Positions 25,875 to 35,283 of a stretch of DNA of 64,000 nucleotides are shown here, in pieces. The notes beneath the pieces were generated by a model. The model saw nothing but the letters and a program-made list of their open reading frames with translations. It was not told the origin of the DNA and searched no databases. Each line of letters begins with the position of its first letter. The stretch's first letter is position 1. The stretch spans positions 2,914,001 to 2,978,000 of the forward strand of contig OY764147.1 of the NCBI GenBank assembly GCA_963668115.1, written 5' to 3'. This DNA is from Plut-88900 sp963668115 (GTDB taxonomy: Bacteria > Chloroflexota > Dehalococcoidia > Plut-88900). A program made the translations under genes and the position numbers.

Positions 25875-27302
25875 ATGCCCGGCGAGATTAAATTTGGGAC
25901 CGATGGGTGGCGTGGCCTCATCGCCGATGATTTCACTTTTTCCAACGTTCGCATCTGCGCGCAGGCCGTTGCGGAATATGTAAAGGGCAAGGGCCTGGCA
26001 GGGAGGGGGGTAGTGGTGGGGTATGATACCCGGTTCCTCTCAGATCGCTTTGCGGAGGAAGTGTCTGGTGTGCTTGCCGCGAACGGCATCCCGGCGCTTT
26101 TGAGCATTGAGCCCGTGCCGACGCCCGTAGCCAGCTATGCGGTGATGGATATGGAGGCGGCGGGCGCAGTGGTCATTACGGCCAGCCACAACCCAGCCAA
26201 CTGGAACGGTTTCAAGTTCAAGCCGGAGTACGCCGGCAGCGCCTCTCCTGAGATTACTGCCCAACTGGAATCCATCATTGCCGGTATAGTGGAGCGAGGT
26301 GAAGTTTCCGGCCCGACCACCTCCCGGAGCGACAGCTTAATTGAGATGATGGACTTCTCCTCCGCCTATTTCCGGTGCATGGGCAGTCTGGTCGACCTGG
26401 AGAGGATTCGAGGGGCAGCGCTGGGGGTGGTGGTTGACTCGATGTATGGGGCCGGGAGCGGCTACATCAGGCGATTGATTGGCGGGGGCAAGTCTCGGGT
26501 GAGTGAGATTCACCGTGCTCATAATCCATTGTTCCCCGGGCTGGGACAGCCCGAACCCATAGCCCGCAATTTGGCCAAGCTCAGCGCCCATGTCAGGAAG
26601 ACGGGTTCGGATGTAGGCCTGGCTACCGACGGGGATGCGGACAGGGTCGGGGTGGCGGACGAGAACGGCAATATTCTGACACCGCTCCAGATTTATGGCC
26701 TTCTTGCTTACTATCTTCTGGAAGTCCGCGGGGCCCGGGGCCCGATGATCAAGTCGATCACCACAACTCGCATGATTGATCGGTTGGGAGAACGTCACGG
26801 CCTTCCGGTGTACGAAACGCCCGTCGGGTTCAAGCACATCGGGCCGAAGATGATGGAAGAGGATGCGTTGATCGGGGGGGAGGAGAGCGGGGGATTCGGG
26901 TTCCGGGGCCACGTGCCGGAGCGGGACGGTATACTTGCTTCACTGTACATCCTGGACTTGGTGGCTACAACGGGCAGGACTGTATCGCAGTTGATCGGTG
27001 ATTTGTATGGACTCGTTGGGGAGCATCACTATGACCGAGTCGACATCTCTATAGACGGTGAAGCCAAGGAGGAGGCGCGGGGGCGGATATCAGCTGCGAA
27101 CCCCCAAAACATTGCCGGACTACCCGTTTCCCGGCTGGACAGGATGGATGGGTCCCGCTTCGAATTCGAGGACGGGAGCTGGCTCCTGTTCCGGTTCTCG
27201 GGTACCGAGCCGTTGATGAGGATATACGCCGAAAGCAGCAGCATCCAGTCCGTAGAAGACTTGTTGAAAGCCGGCCAGGCCATGGCCGGAGTAAAAACAT
27301 GA
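25875..27302 (+). CDS. Phosphohexomutase (phosphoglucomutase/phosphomannomutase)
   Basis: 475 residues, alpha-D-phosphohexomutase family with all four site motifs: phosphoserine loop TASHNPANWNG (Ser104), metal loop TDGDADRVG, sugar loop GGEESGGFGF and phosphate loop RFSGTEPLMRIY. It interconverts hexose 1- and 6-phosphates; glucose or mannose preference cannot be told. Overlaps the next gene, an isomerase of hexose-6-phosphates, by 4 nt, so the pair feeds sugar nucleotide or glycolytic pools. Confidence 0.92.
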   Translation: MPGEIKFGTDGWRGLIADDFTFSNVRICAQAVAEYVKGKGLAGRGVVVGYDTRFLSDRFAEEVSGVLAANGIPALLSIEPVPTPVASYAVMDMEAAGAVVITASHNPANWNGFKFKPEYAGSASPEITAQLESIIAGIVERGEVSGPTTSRSDSLIEMMDFSSAYFRCMGSLVDLERIRGAALGVVVDSMYGAGSGYIRRLIGGGKSRVSEIHRAHNPLFPGLGQPEPIARNLAKLSAHVRKTGSDVGLATDGDADRVGVADENGNILTPLQIYGLLAYYLLEVRGARGPMIKSITTTRMIDRLGERHGLPVYETPVGFKHIGPKMMEEDALIGGEESGGFGFRGHVPERDGILASLYILDLVATTGRTVSQLIGDLYGLVGEHHYDRVDISIDGEAKEEARGRISAANPQNIAGLPVSRLDRMDGSRFEFEDGSWLLFRFSGTEPLMRIYAESSSIQSVEDLLKAGQAMAGVKT

Positions 27303-28354
27303 TTGACCTTGACGATTCCAGTATCTATGACACCCTTGACCCCTCCCGACTCCGGCTCCGGCTGCGGAGCATGGCCGAACAGTGCCGCCAGGGCTGGGAA
27401 AGTGTCCCGTTTCCCAGTCTCCCGGACCACTATGGAGAAGTTGACCGCATAGTGCATTTCGGGATGGGAGGCTCTGCCATTGCGGCGGACTACCTGCAAA
27501 CGGTGGTTACGGAGGCACAGGGCCCGTCGGTCGAAGTCTATCGGGGGTTCCGGTATCCCGGGCCGATTGATGACAAGACCCTAGTCATCTGTTCGAGTTA
27601 CTCAGGCAACACGGAGGAGACCCTTTCGGCGTTCGACCCTGAACTGCGCGGCTGCAAGGTAGCGGTCACCGCCGGAGGCAGGCTGGAAGAGATTGCGACG
27701 GAATACGGAATTCCTGTCTACGGCATAAACATAGTATCTGAGCCTCGTGCGGCTTTGGGATACTGCCTATTTACTCTTCTTTCCTGTGTCAACGGCCTGG
27801 GACTGGTCCAGGATATGGAATCCGACGTGGAGGAAGCAGTGGGAGTGGTGGCCAGGTTGACGGAAGAATATGGGGAATCGACACCCACCGAGGACAACCT
27901 GGCGAAGAACCTGGCCTGGCAGCTAATGGAGAATTTGATTGTGGTCTACGCCGGTGATATATTCAGCTGCGTAGCCCGACGCTGGAAGACCCAGTTGAAT
28001 GAAAACGGCAAGTCCTGGGCCTTCTACGAAATGCTCCCGGAGGCCGGCCATAACGCCGTAGAAGGCTTCGATAGACCCGGCAACATTTCCGACCTGTCAC
28101 ACGTCGTCTTCCTCGGTTCGGGGTCGGTCGATGATAGGTTACAGCCCACTTATGATGGTATTGGGGAGTTGTTGAACAGGGCGGGTGTCGGGCACACCGC
28201 AGTGGAGGCGGAGGGGGAGTCGGTGTTGGCGCAGATTATGAGCCTGACCGTACTGGGGGACTACGCCAGCTACTACCTGGGACTCCTATATGGTGCAGAC
28301 CCTTCCCCCGTGCCGAGGATTAACGCCCTAAAGGCCATGATTGAAGAGAGTTAG
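27299..28354 (+). CDS. Bifunctional phosphoglucose/phosphomannose isomerase (SIS domain)
   Basis: 351 residues with two SIS half-domains. GMGGSAIAADY and SSYSGNTEETL bind the sugar phosphate; NENGKSWAFYEMLPEAGHN holds the conserved Glu and His used in ring opening and proton transfer. Matches the archaeal/bacterial bifunctional PGI/PMI group. It interconverts fructose-6-P with glucose-6-P or mannose-6-P. ATG overlaps the mutase stop (ATGA). Confidence 0.9.
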   Translation: MIDLDDSSIYDTLDPSRLRLRLRSMAEQCRQGWESVPFPSLPDHYGEVDRIVHFGMGGSAIAADYLQTVVTEAQGPSVEVYRGFRYPGPIDDKTLVICSSYSGNTEETLSAFDPELRGCKVAVTAGGRLEEIATEYGIPVYGINIVSEPRAALGYCLFTLLSCVNGLGLVQDMESDVEEAVGVVARLTEEYGESTPTEDNLAKNLAWQLMENLIVVYAGDIFSCVARRWKTQLNENGKSWAFYEMLPEAGHNAVEGFDRPGNISDLSHVVFLGSGSVDDRLQPTYDGIGELLNRAGVGHTAVEAEGESVLAQIMSLTVLGDYASYYLGLLYGADPSPVPRINALKAMIEES

Positions 28355-28377
28355 TCGGTGACTGGAATGGAGGCGTC

Positions 28378-29571
28378 ATGCAGCTAGCCTTCACGCAAAA
28401 GGACGAGGCTTTTCGCAAGGAGATAAGGGACTTCCTGGCACAGGAGCTTCCCGACGATTGGGAGGGCCTGGAGGAGGGCGACGAGTACGAAGGCGAAGGA
28501 CTCGAGTTTACCCGACGCATGGCCAAGACCCTTGCCGGTAAGGGTTGGCTCACGCTCGCCTGGCCTACGGAATACGGCGGCCAGGACCGCCCGATGATGG
28601 AGCAGGTGGTCTACCAGGAGGAGATGGCCTACAACCTGGTGCCTCCGGCTACGCTGGACATGGGGGTTGGGGGGATAGGGTGGGTCGGGCCTACCTTGAT
28701 GATCTACGGGACCGATGAGCAGAAGAAGGAGCACATCCCCTACATCGGGGCGGGAGAGAGGTTCTGGTGTACGGGGTACAGCGAGCCGGACTCGGGGTCC
28801 GACCTTGCCTCTCTCCAAACCGAGGCTCTCTCCGACGGCGACCACTACGTCGTAAACGGTCAAAAGACATGGAACAGCGGTGGGCACGCTATGGACTGGT
28901 GCTGGCTCGCGGTGCGCACCGATCCCTCGGCGCCGAAACATAAGGGGATCAGCCTGGTACTGGTAGATCTCCGGACCCCGGGAATCACGATAGAGCCGAT
29001 AGTGAACATGGCCAACTCCCATCACTTCAACGAGATATTCTTCGAGAACGTCCGGGTCCCGAAGGCCAACCTGGTCGGTGAAGAAAATATGGGCTGGTAC
29101 TATGTTGCCGTAGCCCTGGACTTCGAAAGGTCCCACATCCGGGATGCCGCCATCCAGAAACGCCATCTGGATGAGATCACCGCGCACCTCGGCAGGTCGG
29201 GTTCACGTCGGCCGGCCCTGAACGATGATGATGCCATCAGGAACCGTTTGGCGGAGGCTGCCATTGACATAGAAATAGGCCGGTGGATGGCGTACCGCGT
29301 TGCCTGGATGCAGGGGCAGGGAATTGTACCCAACGCCGAAGCTTCAATGTGCAAAATCATACTGACGGAAAGCGCGCAGAGGCTGGCCAATACCATCATG
29401 TGGGTGCTGGGATTGCACGGACAGCTGGGTGTCGGGTCGGCGTGGGAAGTGTTCAAGGGGCGGTTCCAGCGGGAGTACCTGCTGTCCAGGTCGCAGACCA
29501 TAGCGGGGGGAACCTCGGAGATACAGCGGGGAATCATAGCTCGGCGAGGCTTGGGGTTGCCTCGGGGGTAG
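28378..29571 (+). CDS. Acyl-CoA dehydrogenase
   Basis: 397 residues, full-length ACAD. N-terminal helical domain, the FAD-binding signature CTGYSEPDSGSDLASLQT, the beta domain, and the C-terminal helical domain ending GGTSEIQRGIIARRGLGLPRG. These flavoproteins introduce an alpha-beta double bond in acyl-CoAs. The chain-length or branched substrate cannot be assigned. GGAGG precedes the start; it lies 23 nt after the sugar isomerase. Confidence 0.92.
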   Translation: MQLAFTQKDEAFRKEIRDFLAQELPDDWEGLEEGDEYEGEGLEFTRRMAKTLAGKGWLTLAWPTEYGGQDRPMMEQVVYQEEMAYNLVPPATLDMGVGGIGWVGPTLMIYGTDEQKKEHIPYIGAGERFWCTGYSEPDSGSDLASLQTEALSDGDHYVVNGQKTWNSGGHAMDWCWLAVRTDPSAPKHKGISLVLVDLRTPGITIEPIVNMANSHHFNEIFFENVRVPKANLVGEENMGWYYVAVALDFERSHIRDAAIQKRHLDEITAHLGRSGSRRPALNDDDAIRNRLAEAAIDIEIGRWMAYRVAWMQGQGIVPNAEASMCKIILTESAQRLANTIMWVLGLHGQLGVGSAWEVFKGRFQREYLLSRSQTIAGGTSEIQRGIIARRGLGLPRG

Positions 29572-29639
29572 GAGTTCTGGCATCCAAAGCCAGTTCTGAT
29601 TCCCGACCTCACATTTGAAAACGGAAGGAGTAATTCAAC

Positions 29640-30050
29640 ATGCCGTTGACCCTTGAACTCGCGGAGATGATGGTGGATGCAGCCAAGGCAAAGGCCCAGG
29701 AGATGGGCTGCTCCGTGTGCGTGGCTGTCGTGGACAAAGGTGGATACGTCATTACCGTTTCCAAGATGGACGGGTGCCTTCCTTTGGCCGCCGACGAAGC
29801 GACGAACATGGCATATACGGCTGCGATGTTCGGAGAGAAGGGGTCGGAGATTGTGAAGATGGTGGGCAGGCCCTGGTTTCAGAGCATGATCATTGCGACC
29901 CAGGGCAGGATAGTGCCCGCAGACGGCGAAATGCCAATCGAGATAGACGGGGAAATCGTGGGTGGCATTGCTGCGGGCGGCGCCTCGAATGAGCAGGATG
30001 TAGCCTGCTGTATCGCTGCGCTGGATGCGCTGAAAGAGGCGCTTTCCTAA
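29640..30050 (+). CDS. GlcG/HbpS-like heme-binding family protein
   Basis: 136 residues, no signal peptide. Pattern LTLELAEMMVDAAKAKAQEMG, VCVAVVDKGGYVI, then GGIAAGGASNEQDVACC is typical of the GlcG/HbpS fold. Members bind heme or small ligands or act as accessory proteins to oxidoreductases. Preceded by GGAAGGAG and followed by a strong bidirectional terminator. Last gene of the plus-strand block. Confidence 0.85.
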   Translation: MPLTLELAEMMVDAAKAKAQEMGCSVCVAVVDKGGYVITVSKMDGCLPLAADEATNMAYTAAMFGEKGSEIVKMVGRPWFQSMIIATQGRIVPADGEMPIEIDGEIVGGIAAGGASNEQDVACCIAALDALKEALS

Positions 30051-30078
30051 GACGGTACGGGTCTCTCCAACCCAAACG

Positions 30079-30127
30079 AAAAATGAGGCCGCCCCCGACA
30101 TCAGCGTCTGGGGCGGCCTCCCTTTTT
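30079..30127. terminator. Bidirectional rho-independent terminator
   Basis: A perfect 11-bp stem (30085-30095 with 30110-30120), preceded by AAAAA (30079-30083) and followed by TTTTT (30123-30127). It works for the plus-strand GlcG-like gene and for the minus-strand ribosomal superoperon ending at rpsI. Confidence 0.85.
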
Positions 30128-30141
30128 CAGGGATTCGTAGG

Positions 30142-30537
30142 CTACCGCTTAGTGTACTGAGGTGCCTTTCGGGCCCGCTTGAGGCCGTACTTCTTTCGCT
30201 CTTTGATTCTGGAATCTCGGGTCAGGAGCCCGGCCTTCCGAAGTGTGGGTTTCAACTCTTCGTTGGCCACTACCAGGGCCCTGGCAATGCCGTGTCTTAT
30301 GGCCTGTGCCTGCCCGGCTATCCCGCCGCCCGCTACCTTTACCGAGGCACTGTAATTGCTTGTCAGACCGGTGGTGATCAAGGGCTCTTGTATGGCCTGT
30401 TGCAAAGTCCGGAGGGGGAAAGCTTCGTTCATGGGCTTCCCATTGACCACTATGGCCCCTGTCCCGGGGAAGAGTCTTACCCGGGCAACTGCCTCTTTGC
30501 GCTTCCCGATGGCGTAGAAATATCTCTGCTCAGTCAA
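30142..30537 (-). CDS. rpsI: 30S ribosomal protein S9
   Basis: 131 residues. Begins YFYAIGKRKEAVARVRL and ends with the basic RKAPQYTKR tail that reaches the ribosomal P site. Last gene of the superoperon, 16 nt after rplM, in the usual rplM-rpsI order. Followed by the strong bidirectional terminator. Confidence 0.96.
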   Translation of the reverse strand: MTEQRYFYAIGKRKEAVARVRLFPGTGAIVVNGKPMNEAFPLRTLQQAIQEPLITTGLTSNYSASVKVAGGGIAGQAQAIRHGIARALVVANEELKPTLRKAGLLTRDSRIKERKKYGLKRARKAPQYTKR

Positions 30538-30553
30538 CGATCACTCCCGGGGT

Positions 30554-31360
30554 CTAGGCGCCCCTCTCTTTCTCTTCTTCTGCTGGCTCGGTTGCAGGGA
30601 CTTCGTCTCCTACCGACGAATCCTCTGTCTCGTCGGAGGGTCCGGCGTCAGTCACCGCGGCCGTCGGCGGCTCTGCGGATTCAGGCTCTTCCGCGTCCTC
30701 CTGGACCTCCTCATTAGGCTCGGTGTCAACCGTTTCGGACGAGTCCTCCGCGATCGGTTCTTCGGACACCGACTCTTCAATTACTTGTGCTTCGGCAACC
30801 GTTTCTTCAACGGCTGAGGCGGGCTCTTCGACTTTCCGTACCTTACGTTCGCGCTTGTTGTACAGAGGCTTCGGAAGCCCGATCCAGGTCACACCTTCTT
30901 CGCGATCCTTCTCAGCGGCCTTCAGGCCGTCTGTCACCTGGGATTCATGGGGGTGGTCGGGGCCAGCGTACACTTTCAGCCTGCGGAACATCTGACGGCC
31001 CAGCCGGTTGTGGGGGAGCATGCCCTTCACGGCATGCTCAATTACGCGGTTCGGGTGTCGGGCCATCATCCGGCGGTAGGGGACCGCCTTAAGCCCGCCC
31101 GGGTACTGTGAGTGGCTGTAATAGATTTTCTGCTCAGCCTTCCGTCCCGTGACCCTCACGCCCCCGGCATTGACCACGATCACGAAATCGCCGGTCAGCA
31201 TGTGCGGGGAGTAGTTGGGCTTGTGCTTGCCCTTCAGCAGATGAGCTATCTGTACGGCCAGCCTGCCGAGCACCTGCCCTTCGGCGTCAAGCACGTGCCA
31301 TCTCGGCCTGAGATCGGAAGCTCTGGCCGTTGCGGTTGTTTTTCTTGTTAATATCGCCAT
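30554..31360 (-). CDS. rplM: 50S ribosomal protein L13 with long acidic tail
   Basis: 268 residues. The first ~145 residues are a normal L13 (WHVLDAEGQVLGRLA, GDFVIVVNAGG, AVKGMLPHNRLGR, RLKVYAGPDHPH). The remaining ~120 residues are a tail that starts basic (NKRERKVRKVEE) and then is very rich in Glu, Ser, Pro and Ala. Such a tail is absent from typical L13 and would project from the 50S surface. Located between truA and rpsI. Confidence 0.95.
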   Translation of the reverse strand: MAILTRKTTATARASDLRPRWHVLDAEGQVLGRLAVQIAHLLKGKHKPNYSPHMLTGDFVIVVNAGGVRVTGRKAEQKIYYSHSQYPGGLKAVPYRRMMARHPNRVIEHAVKGMLPHNRLGRQMFRRLKVYAGPDHPHESQVTDGLKAAEKDREEGVTWIGLPKPLYNKRERKVRKVEEPASAVEETVAEAQVIEESVSEEPIAEDSSETVDTEPNEEVQEDAEEPESAEPPTAAVTDAGPSDETEDSSVGDEVPATEPAEEEKERGA

Positions 31361-31375
31361 CTTCTTGGAACCGTT

Positions 31376-32221
31376 TCAGTCATAAATTGCCAGGGTGGAC
31401 ATCCCGGCCTCTACAGATTCACGTCCGGGAAAGGGCCCGGGATCCGGGTATCGCACTTCTTCGAGGAACAGGCCCTGCGGGGAGAGATTGGGGCCTGCGA
31501 CGCCGGGTCTCGGGCGCTCAATAAGTTCCGCGAACTCTTCGACGCTCAAGCGGCCCCTCCCCACCTCCACCAGCGCCCCGGCTGTGCGCCTGACCTGATG
31601 GGTCAGGAAGGCGTTTCCCTCTATTTTCAAGATAATTAGGACACCATCCTCGTGGATTGAAGCCTCCGTCACCCGACGTACTGTCGAAGCTCCGGTTTTC
31701 TCGGGCGATTTCGCGAAGGATGCGAAATCATGGGTCCCGACCAGCAACTCCGCTGACCGGCCCATTTCGTCCACGTTCAGATTGCCTCTCACGTGGCAGC
31801 TGTGCCTTCGGAGAATGGGTGAAGGGGTGGGTCGGTTGTAAATCACATAGCTGTACCGCCGGGAGAGCGCGTCCCTGCGGGGATCGAAACCCGGGTCCAC
31901 CTCTGCGGCCTTGTGCACGGAGATATCGTTTGGCAGGTGATGGTTGAGGGCCTGCACCATGGTCTCGGGAGAGAGGGCCGAAGTAGTCAGGAACGCGGCA
32001 ACCTGTCCCCAAGCATGCACCCCCGAGTCAGTGCGCCCCGCGCCCGCCACCCGCACCTCTTCACCGGTAGCCTTCTCTATGGCAAGCTCCAGCTCCGACT
32101 GGATAGTCGGGGCGCCGGGCTGCCATTGGAAGCCCAGGTATCGGGTTCCATCGTATTCCAGCAGAAGTGCGAACCTTCTCAGGCCGCCTTCTGGGGGAAT
32201 GTTCTTGTCCGTGGCCATCAT
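31376..32221 (-). CDS. truA: tRNA pseudouridine(38-40) synthase
   Basis: 281 residues from ATG 32221 (a second ATG at 32218 is better spaced from the AGGAAG ribosome site); the open frame upstream overlaps rplQ and is rejected. AGRTDSGVHA holds the catalytic Asp. It makes pseudouridine in the anticodon arm of tRNAs. Inserted between rplQ and rplM as in many bacteria. Confidence 0.93.
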   Translation of the reverse strand: MMATDKNIPPEGGLRRFALLLEYDGTRYLGFQWQPGAPTIQSELELAIEKATGEEVRVAGAGRTDSGVHAWGQVAAFLTTSALSPETMVQALNHHLPNDISVHKAAEVDPGFDPRRDALSRRYSYVIYNRPTPSPILRRHSCHVRGNLNVDEMGRSAELLVGTHDFASFAKSPEKTGASTVRRVTEASIHEDGVLIILKIEGNAFLTHQVRRTAGALVEVGRGRLSVEEFAELIERPRPGVAGPNLSPQGLFLEEVRYPDPGPFPGRESVEAGMSTLAIYD

Positions 32222-32234
32222 CCGGCTTCCTATG

Positions 32235-32588
32235 TCACTCCACCAACTCGAGCCTGACCATGGGTGCGGCGTCGCCCAGCCGAGGCCCGAGCTTAACGAG
32301 CCGAGTGTACCCGCCTGGCCTCTCCGAAAATCTCGGGCCCAACTCATCAAACACCTTCGAAACGACCTTTTTATCCGCCACGAAGGCAAGGGCCTGCCTT
32401 CGGGCGTGGAGGTCTTCCCTCTTGCCCAACGTGATTATCTTCTCGGCGATGCCCTTGATTTCTTTGGCCTTGGCCTCTGTAGTTGAAAGGTGCTCGTTTC
32501 GCAGCAGGTCCGTTACCATGTTCCGGTAAAGGGCCCTCCGGTGGTCCGACTTGCGGCCGAGCTTTCGTCCTGCTTTCCTGTGTCGCAT
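32235..32588 (-). CDS. rplQ: 50S ribosomal protein L17
   Basis: 117 residues from ATG 32588, chosen to match the family start MRHRKAGRKLGR; the frame extends upstream over the rpoA end. MRHRK, LLRNEHLSTTEAKAKE and GGYTRLVKLGPRLGDAAPM are L17 hallmarks. Follows rpoA by 10 nt, the standard alpha-operon order. Confidence 0.95.
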   Translation of the reverse strand: MRHRKAGRKLGRKSDHRRALYRNMVTDLLRNEHLSTTEAKAKEIKGIAEKIITLGKREDLHARRQALAFVADKKVVSKVFDELGPRFSERPGGYTRLVKLGPRLGDAAPMVRLELVE

Positions 32589-32598
32589 CTTAAAGACT

Positions 32599-33684
32599 CT
32601 ATTCGGACTCTTCGTCTTCTTCCGGGGTTGTTTCCACTTCGTCTTGGGCCGGGGGCTCGTCCTCAATCTGTTCCGGCGCGGAATCTATGGCTTCCACGGC
32701 CATCTGTTCACTCTCGGCGAGAACGGCGGCGACATCCACCCCGTGCTCCATCAGGACATCATAAAGCTCGCTGAGAGATTTCTCTCCGAAGTTCCTGATC
32801 TCCAGCAGTTCCTCTTCGCTCCTCTCCAGCACTTCCCCTACGGTGGTCAGCCCGGCCTTGGAAAGGCAGTTGTAGATCCTGGAGGGCAGGTTCAGGGAAT
32901 CCAGGCTCATATTGTACTGCTCGGGTGGGAGGTTAAGGCGCCTTCCATCCGCGAAGGGGGAGGCCTCGCCTAGATTGGCAAACAGAGAGAAATAGTTTAT
33001 GAGCGCCTGCCCGGCTTCCCGGAGCGCTTGAACGGGGCGGATCGTGCCGTCGGTCCAGGCGTCCAGTACAACGCGCTCCTTGCCGATGTAGGGACCGGTC
33101 CTGATCGGCTCAACCTTGAAATTCACCTTCTGGACCGGTGTGAACACCGCGTCCACCGGAAGGGCCCCCAGGGGCAGACCGTCAATGTTGGAAGCCGGCT
33201 TATATCCCCGGCCTCTCTCAACGTTGAATTCCACTGACAACACCGCCTCTTCCGAATCCATGGTGGCCAGGTGCAGGTCCGGGTTGGCCACTTCATATTC
33301 GGCGGCGGGGCTTATATCTCCTGCCAGTGCCTCCCGCTCCCCCTCTATGTCCAGGAACAACTTTCCGGGCTGGTCCGAGTTCGACTTCAACCTGACGCCC
33401 TTGACGTTCAGCAGGAACTCGGTGACATCCTCGGTCACGTGGGCAATTGTCGAGTATTCGTGCTGGATTCCCTGGATTTTCACCCAGGTGATCGCGGCGC
33501 TTTCAATGGAGCTGAGCAGGACTCGTCTCACCGAGTTCCCGATTGTAGTTCCCAGCCCTCTTTCCAGGGGCTCCACGCTGAACCGGCCGTAGGTCTCTTG
33601 GTCCTCTAGGACCTCAATTTCCGGATTGGCAATGCCGACCATGGCATCGCTGACCTGAAACGGTTCGGTGTATATATCCATCAT
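32599..33684 (-). CDS. rpoA: DNA-directed RNA polymerase alpha subunit
   Basis: 361 residues. The N-terminal dimerisation/assembly domain has GNSVRRVLLSSIESAA and the C-terminal domain has LNLPSRIYNCLSKAGLTTVGEVLERSEEELLEIRNFGEKS. An additional ~45-residue Glu/Asp-rich tail follows the normal end, so the protein is about 35-45 residues longer than usual. Two Met codons in a row leave a one-codon doubt on the start. Position after rpsD is canonical. Confidence 0.96.
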   Translation of the reverse strand: MMDIYTEPFQVSDAMVGIANPEIEVLEDQETYGRFSVEPLERGLGTTIGNSVRRVLLSSIESAAITWVKIQGIQHEYSTIAHVTEDVTEFLLNVKGVRLKSNSDQPGKLFLDIEGEREALAGDISPAAEYEVANPDLHLATMDSEEAVLSVEFNVERGRGYKPASNIDGLPLGALPVDAVFTPVQKVNFKVEPIRTGPYIGKERVVLDAWTDGTIRPVQALREAGQALINYFSLFANLGEASPFADGRRLNLPPEQYNMSLDSLNLPSRIYNCLSKAGLTTVGEVLERSEEELLEIRNFGEKSLSELYDVLMEHGVDVAAVLAESEQMAVEAIDSAPEQIEDEPPAQDEVETTPEEDEESE

Positions 33685-33714
33685 TTGGACAAGTTCTCCG
33701 AAATAGTGCGGTGT

Positions 33715-34341
33715 TTACCGCGAGTAGTACTCGATGATCAGCCGGTCGTCCACCCGGGACCCGACCAGGTCCCTGGTCGGCGCAGTCAGCACCCGACCCG
33801 TCATGGCCTGTGGGTCGACGCTTAGCCAGTCGGGGATGGGCTTGCCGCGTATCTCCGCTTCCATGAACTTGAAGTGCTCGGACTTGCGCCCCCGAGGCGT
33901 CCAGCCTACCTGGTCGCTGACTTCAAGCAGGTAGGATGGGATGTCCGTGGCCTGGCCGTTGACCGAGATGTGGCCGTGGCTGATGAGCTGTCGGGCCTGG
34001 TTGCGGGAGGTGGCAAACCCGAGCCTGAAGACTACGTTGTCCAACCTGCTCTCGAGGATCTTCAGGAAGTTGTCGCCGGTGACTCCAGGCTGCTCCCGGG
34101 CGGCGCTGAAGTGGCGGAAAAGCTGCCGTTCCACGAGGCCGTAGGTGTGCTTGACCTTCTGCTTCTCCCTGAGCTGCAAGCCTCTTTCGGAGACCCTGCG
34201 GCGTCGGGTGCCGCGCTGGCCCGGGGGCCCGATACGGCGCTCGATGGCGCACTTGGGCGTAAGGCAGCGGTCGCCCTTGAGGAAAAGCTTTTCGCCCTGC
34301 CTTCTGCATAGCCTGCAAACGGGACCTGTGTAACGAGCCAA
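33715..34341 (-). CDS. rpsD: 30S ribosomal protein S4
   Basis: 208 residues from TTG 34341, giving the family start (M)ARYTGPVCRLCRR, with AGGAAGG 8 nt before it. The Cys set CRLC...CLTPKC marks the zinc-binding form of S4. The S4 domain NVVFRLGFATSRNQARQLISHGHI binds 16S rRNA. S4 is the usual translational repressor of the alpha operon. Confidence 0.95.
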   Translation of the reverse strand: MARYTGPVCRLCRRQGEKLFLKGDRCLTPKCAIERRIGPPGQRGTRRRRVSERGLQLREKQKVKHTYGLVERQLFRHFSAAREQPGVTGDNFLKILESRLDNVVFRLGFATSRNQARQLISHGHISVNGQATDIPSYLLEVSDQVGWTPRGRKSEHFKFMEAEIRGKPIPDWLSVDPQAMTGRVLTAPTRDLVGSRVDDRLIIEYYSR

Positions 34342-34357
34342 CGGGGTGTCCTTCCTG

Positions 34358-34747
34358 CTAAATGCGCCTGCGCTTCGGGGGTCGGCAACCATTGTGGGGA
34401 ATGGGCGTGACGTCCCTGATGCTTACGATGTTAATGCCCGCCGCGGCAAGGGAGCGGATGGCGGCTTCCCGTCCACTGCCGGGCCCCTTGACGAAGACTT
34501 CGACTTCGCGCAGTCCCTGGTCGGTGCCCTTGCGGGCAGCCTGGTCGGCGGCTCTCTGGGCGGCAAAGGCGGTGCCTTTTCGGGAGCCTTTGAATCCCAT
34601 GGTCCCGGAGCTTCCCCAAGCTATGACGTTCCCGTTGGGGTCCGTGAGCGTTATCTTCGTATTGTTGAAGGTGGACTGGATGTAGGCTCGGCCCACGGGC
34701 ACGAACTTCTTCTCCCTGCGCCTGGCCCTTCCCTTTTGCTTGGCCAT
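34358..34747 (-). CDS. rpsK: 30S ribosomal protein S11
   Basis: 129 residues. AYIQSTFNNTKITLTDPNGNVIAWGSSG, FVKGPGSGREAAIRSL and the C-terminal DVTPIPHNGCRPPKRRRI are the S11 signature. Platform protein of the 30S subunit. Lies 9 nt after rpsM. Confidence 0.96.
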   Translation of the reverse strand: MAKQKGRARRREKKFVPVGRAYIQSTFNNTKITLTDPNGNVIAWGSSGTMGFKGSRKGTAFAAQRAADQAARKGTDQGLREVEVFVKGPGSGREAAIRSLAAAGINIVSIRDVTPIPHNGCRPPKRRRI

Positions 34748-34756
34748 GTTTACCTC

Positions 34757-35140
34757 TTACTTCTTGGCCCTGACCTGCCTGCGGCCGGCGACCGTACGCC
34801 TCGCGCCTCTCTTGGTCCTGGCATTGGTCTTGGTCCTCTGACCCCTGACCGGCAGCCCACGACGGTGCCTTACTCCCCGGTAGGTGTTCACCTCTACCAG
34901 CCGGCGGATGTTCTGCTGCACCTGGCGCCGCAGGTCTCCCTCCACCAGGTACTCTTTGTCGATGACCTCTCTGACGCGGTTCAGGTCGTCTTCCGAGAGT
35001 TCACCCACCTTGGATTCCGGGCTCACTTGTGCGGCCTCCGCGACTTTAAGCGCGGTGGTCGGGCCGACGCCGTATATTGATGTCAGCGCTATGAACAGCC
35101 TCTTGTCGTTAGAGATATCTACGCCTGCTACTCTTGGCAT
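34757..35140 (-). CDS. rpsM: 30S ribosomal protein S13
   Basis: 127 residues. PRVAGVDISNDKRLFIALTSIYGVG at the N terminus and RHRRGLPVRGQRTKTNARTKRG near the C terminus, followed by a basic tail that contacts the P-site tRNA. First gene of the alpha section, directly after rpmJ. Confidence 0.96.
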   Translation of the reverse strand: MPRVAGVDISNDKRLFIALTSIYGVGPTTALKVAEAAQVSPESKVGELSEDDLNRVREVIDKEYLVEGDLRRQVQQNIRRLVEVNTYRGVRHRRGLPVRGQRTKTNARTKRGARRTVAGRRQVRAKK

Positions 35141-35157
35141 AACACCCTCCGTTTAAG

Positions 35158-35271
35158 CTACCCCTGCCTCTGCTTGTGCTTGGGGACTTCGCAGATCACG
35201 CGAAGCGTCCCGTGACGCCGGACTATCTTGCACTTGTCGCACATTTTTTTTACAGAAGCCCTGACTTTCAT
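35158..35271 (-). CDS. rpmJ: 50S ribosomal protein L36
   Basis: 37 residues, short. MKVRASVKKMC then DKCKIV, RRHG and a C-terminal CEVPKHKQRQG. The Cys set C-x2-C plus a later C and H gives the zinc-binding (C+) form of L36. It sits between infA and rpsM, the standard position. Confidence 0.95.
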   Translation of the reverse strand: MKVRASVKKMCDKCKIVRRHGTLRVICEVPKHKQRQG

Positions 35272-35283
35272 CCGGGACCTCCC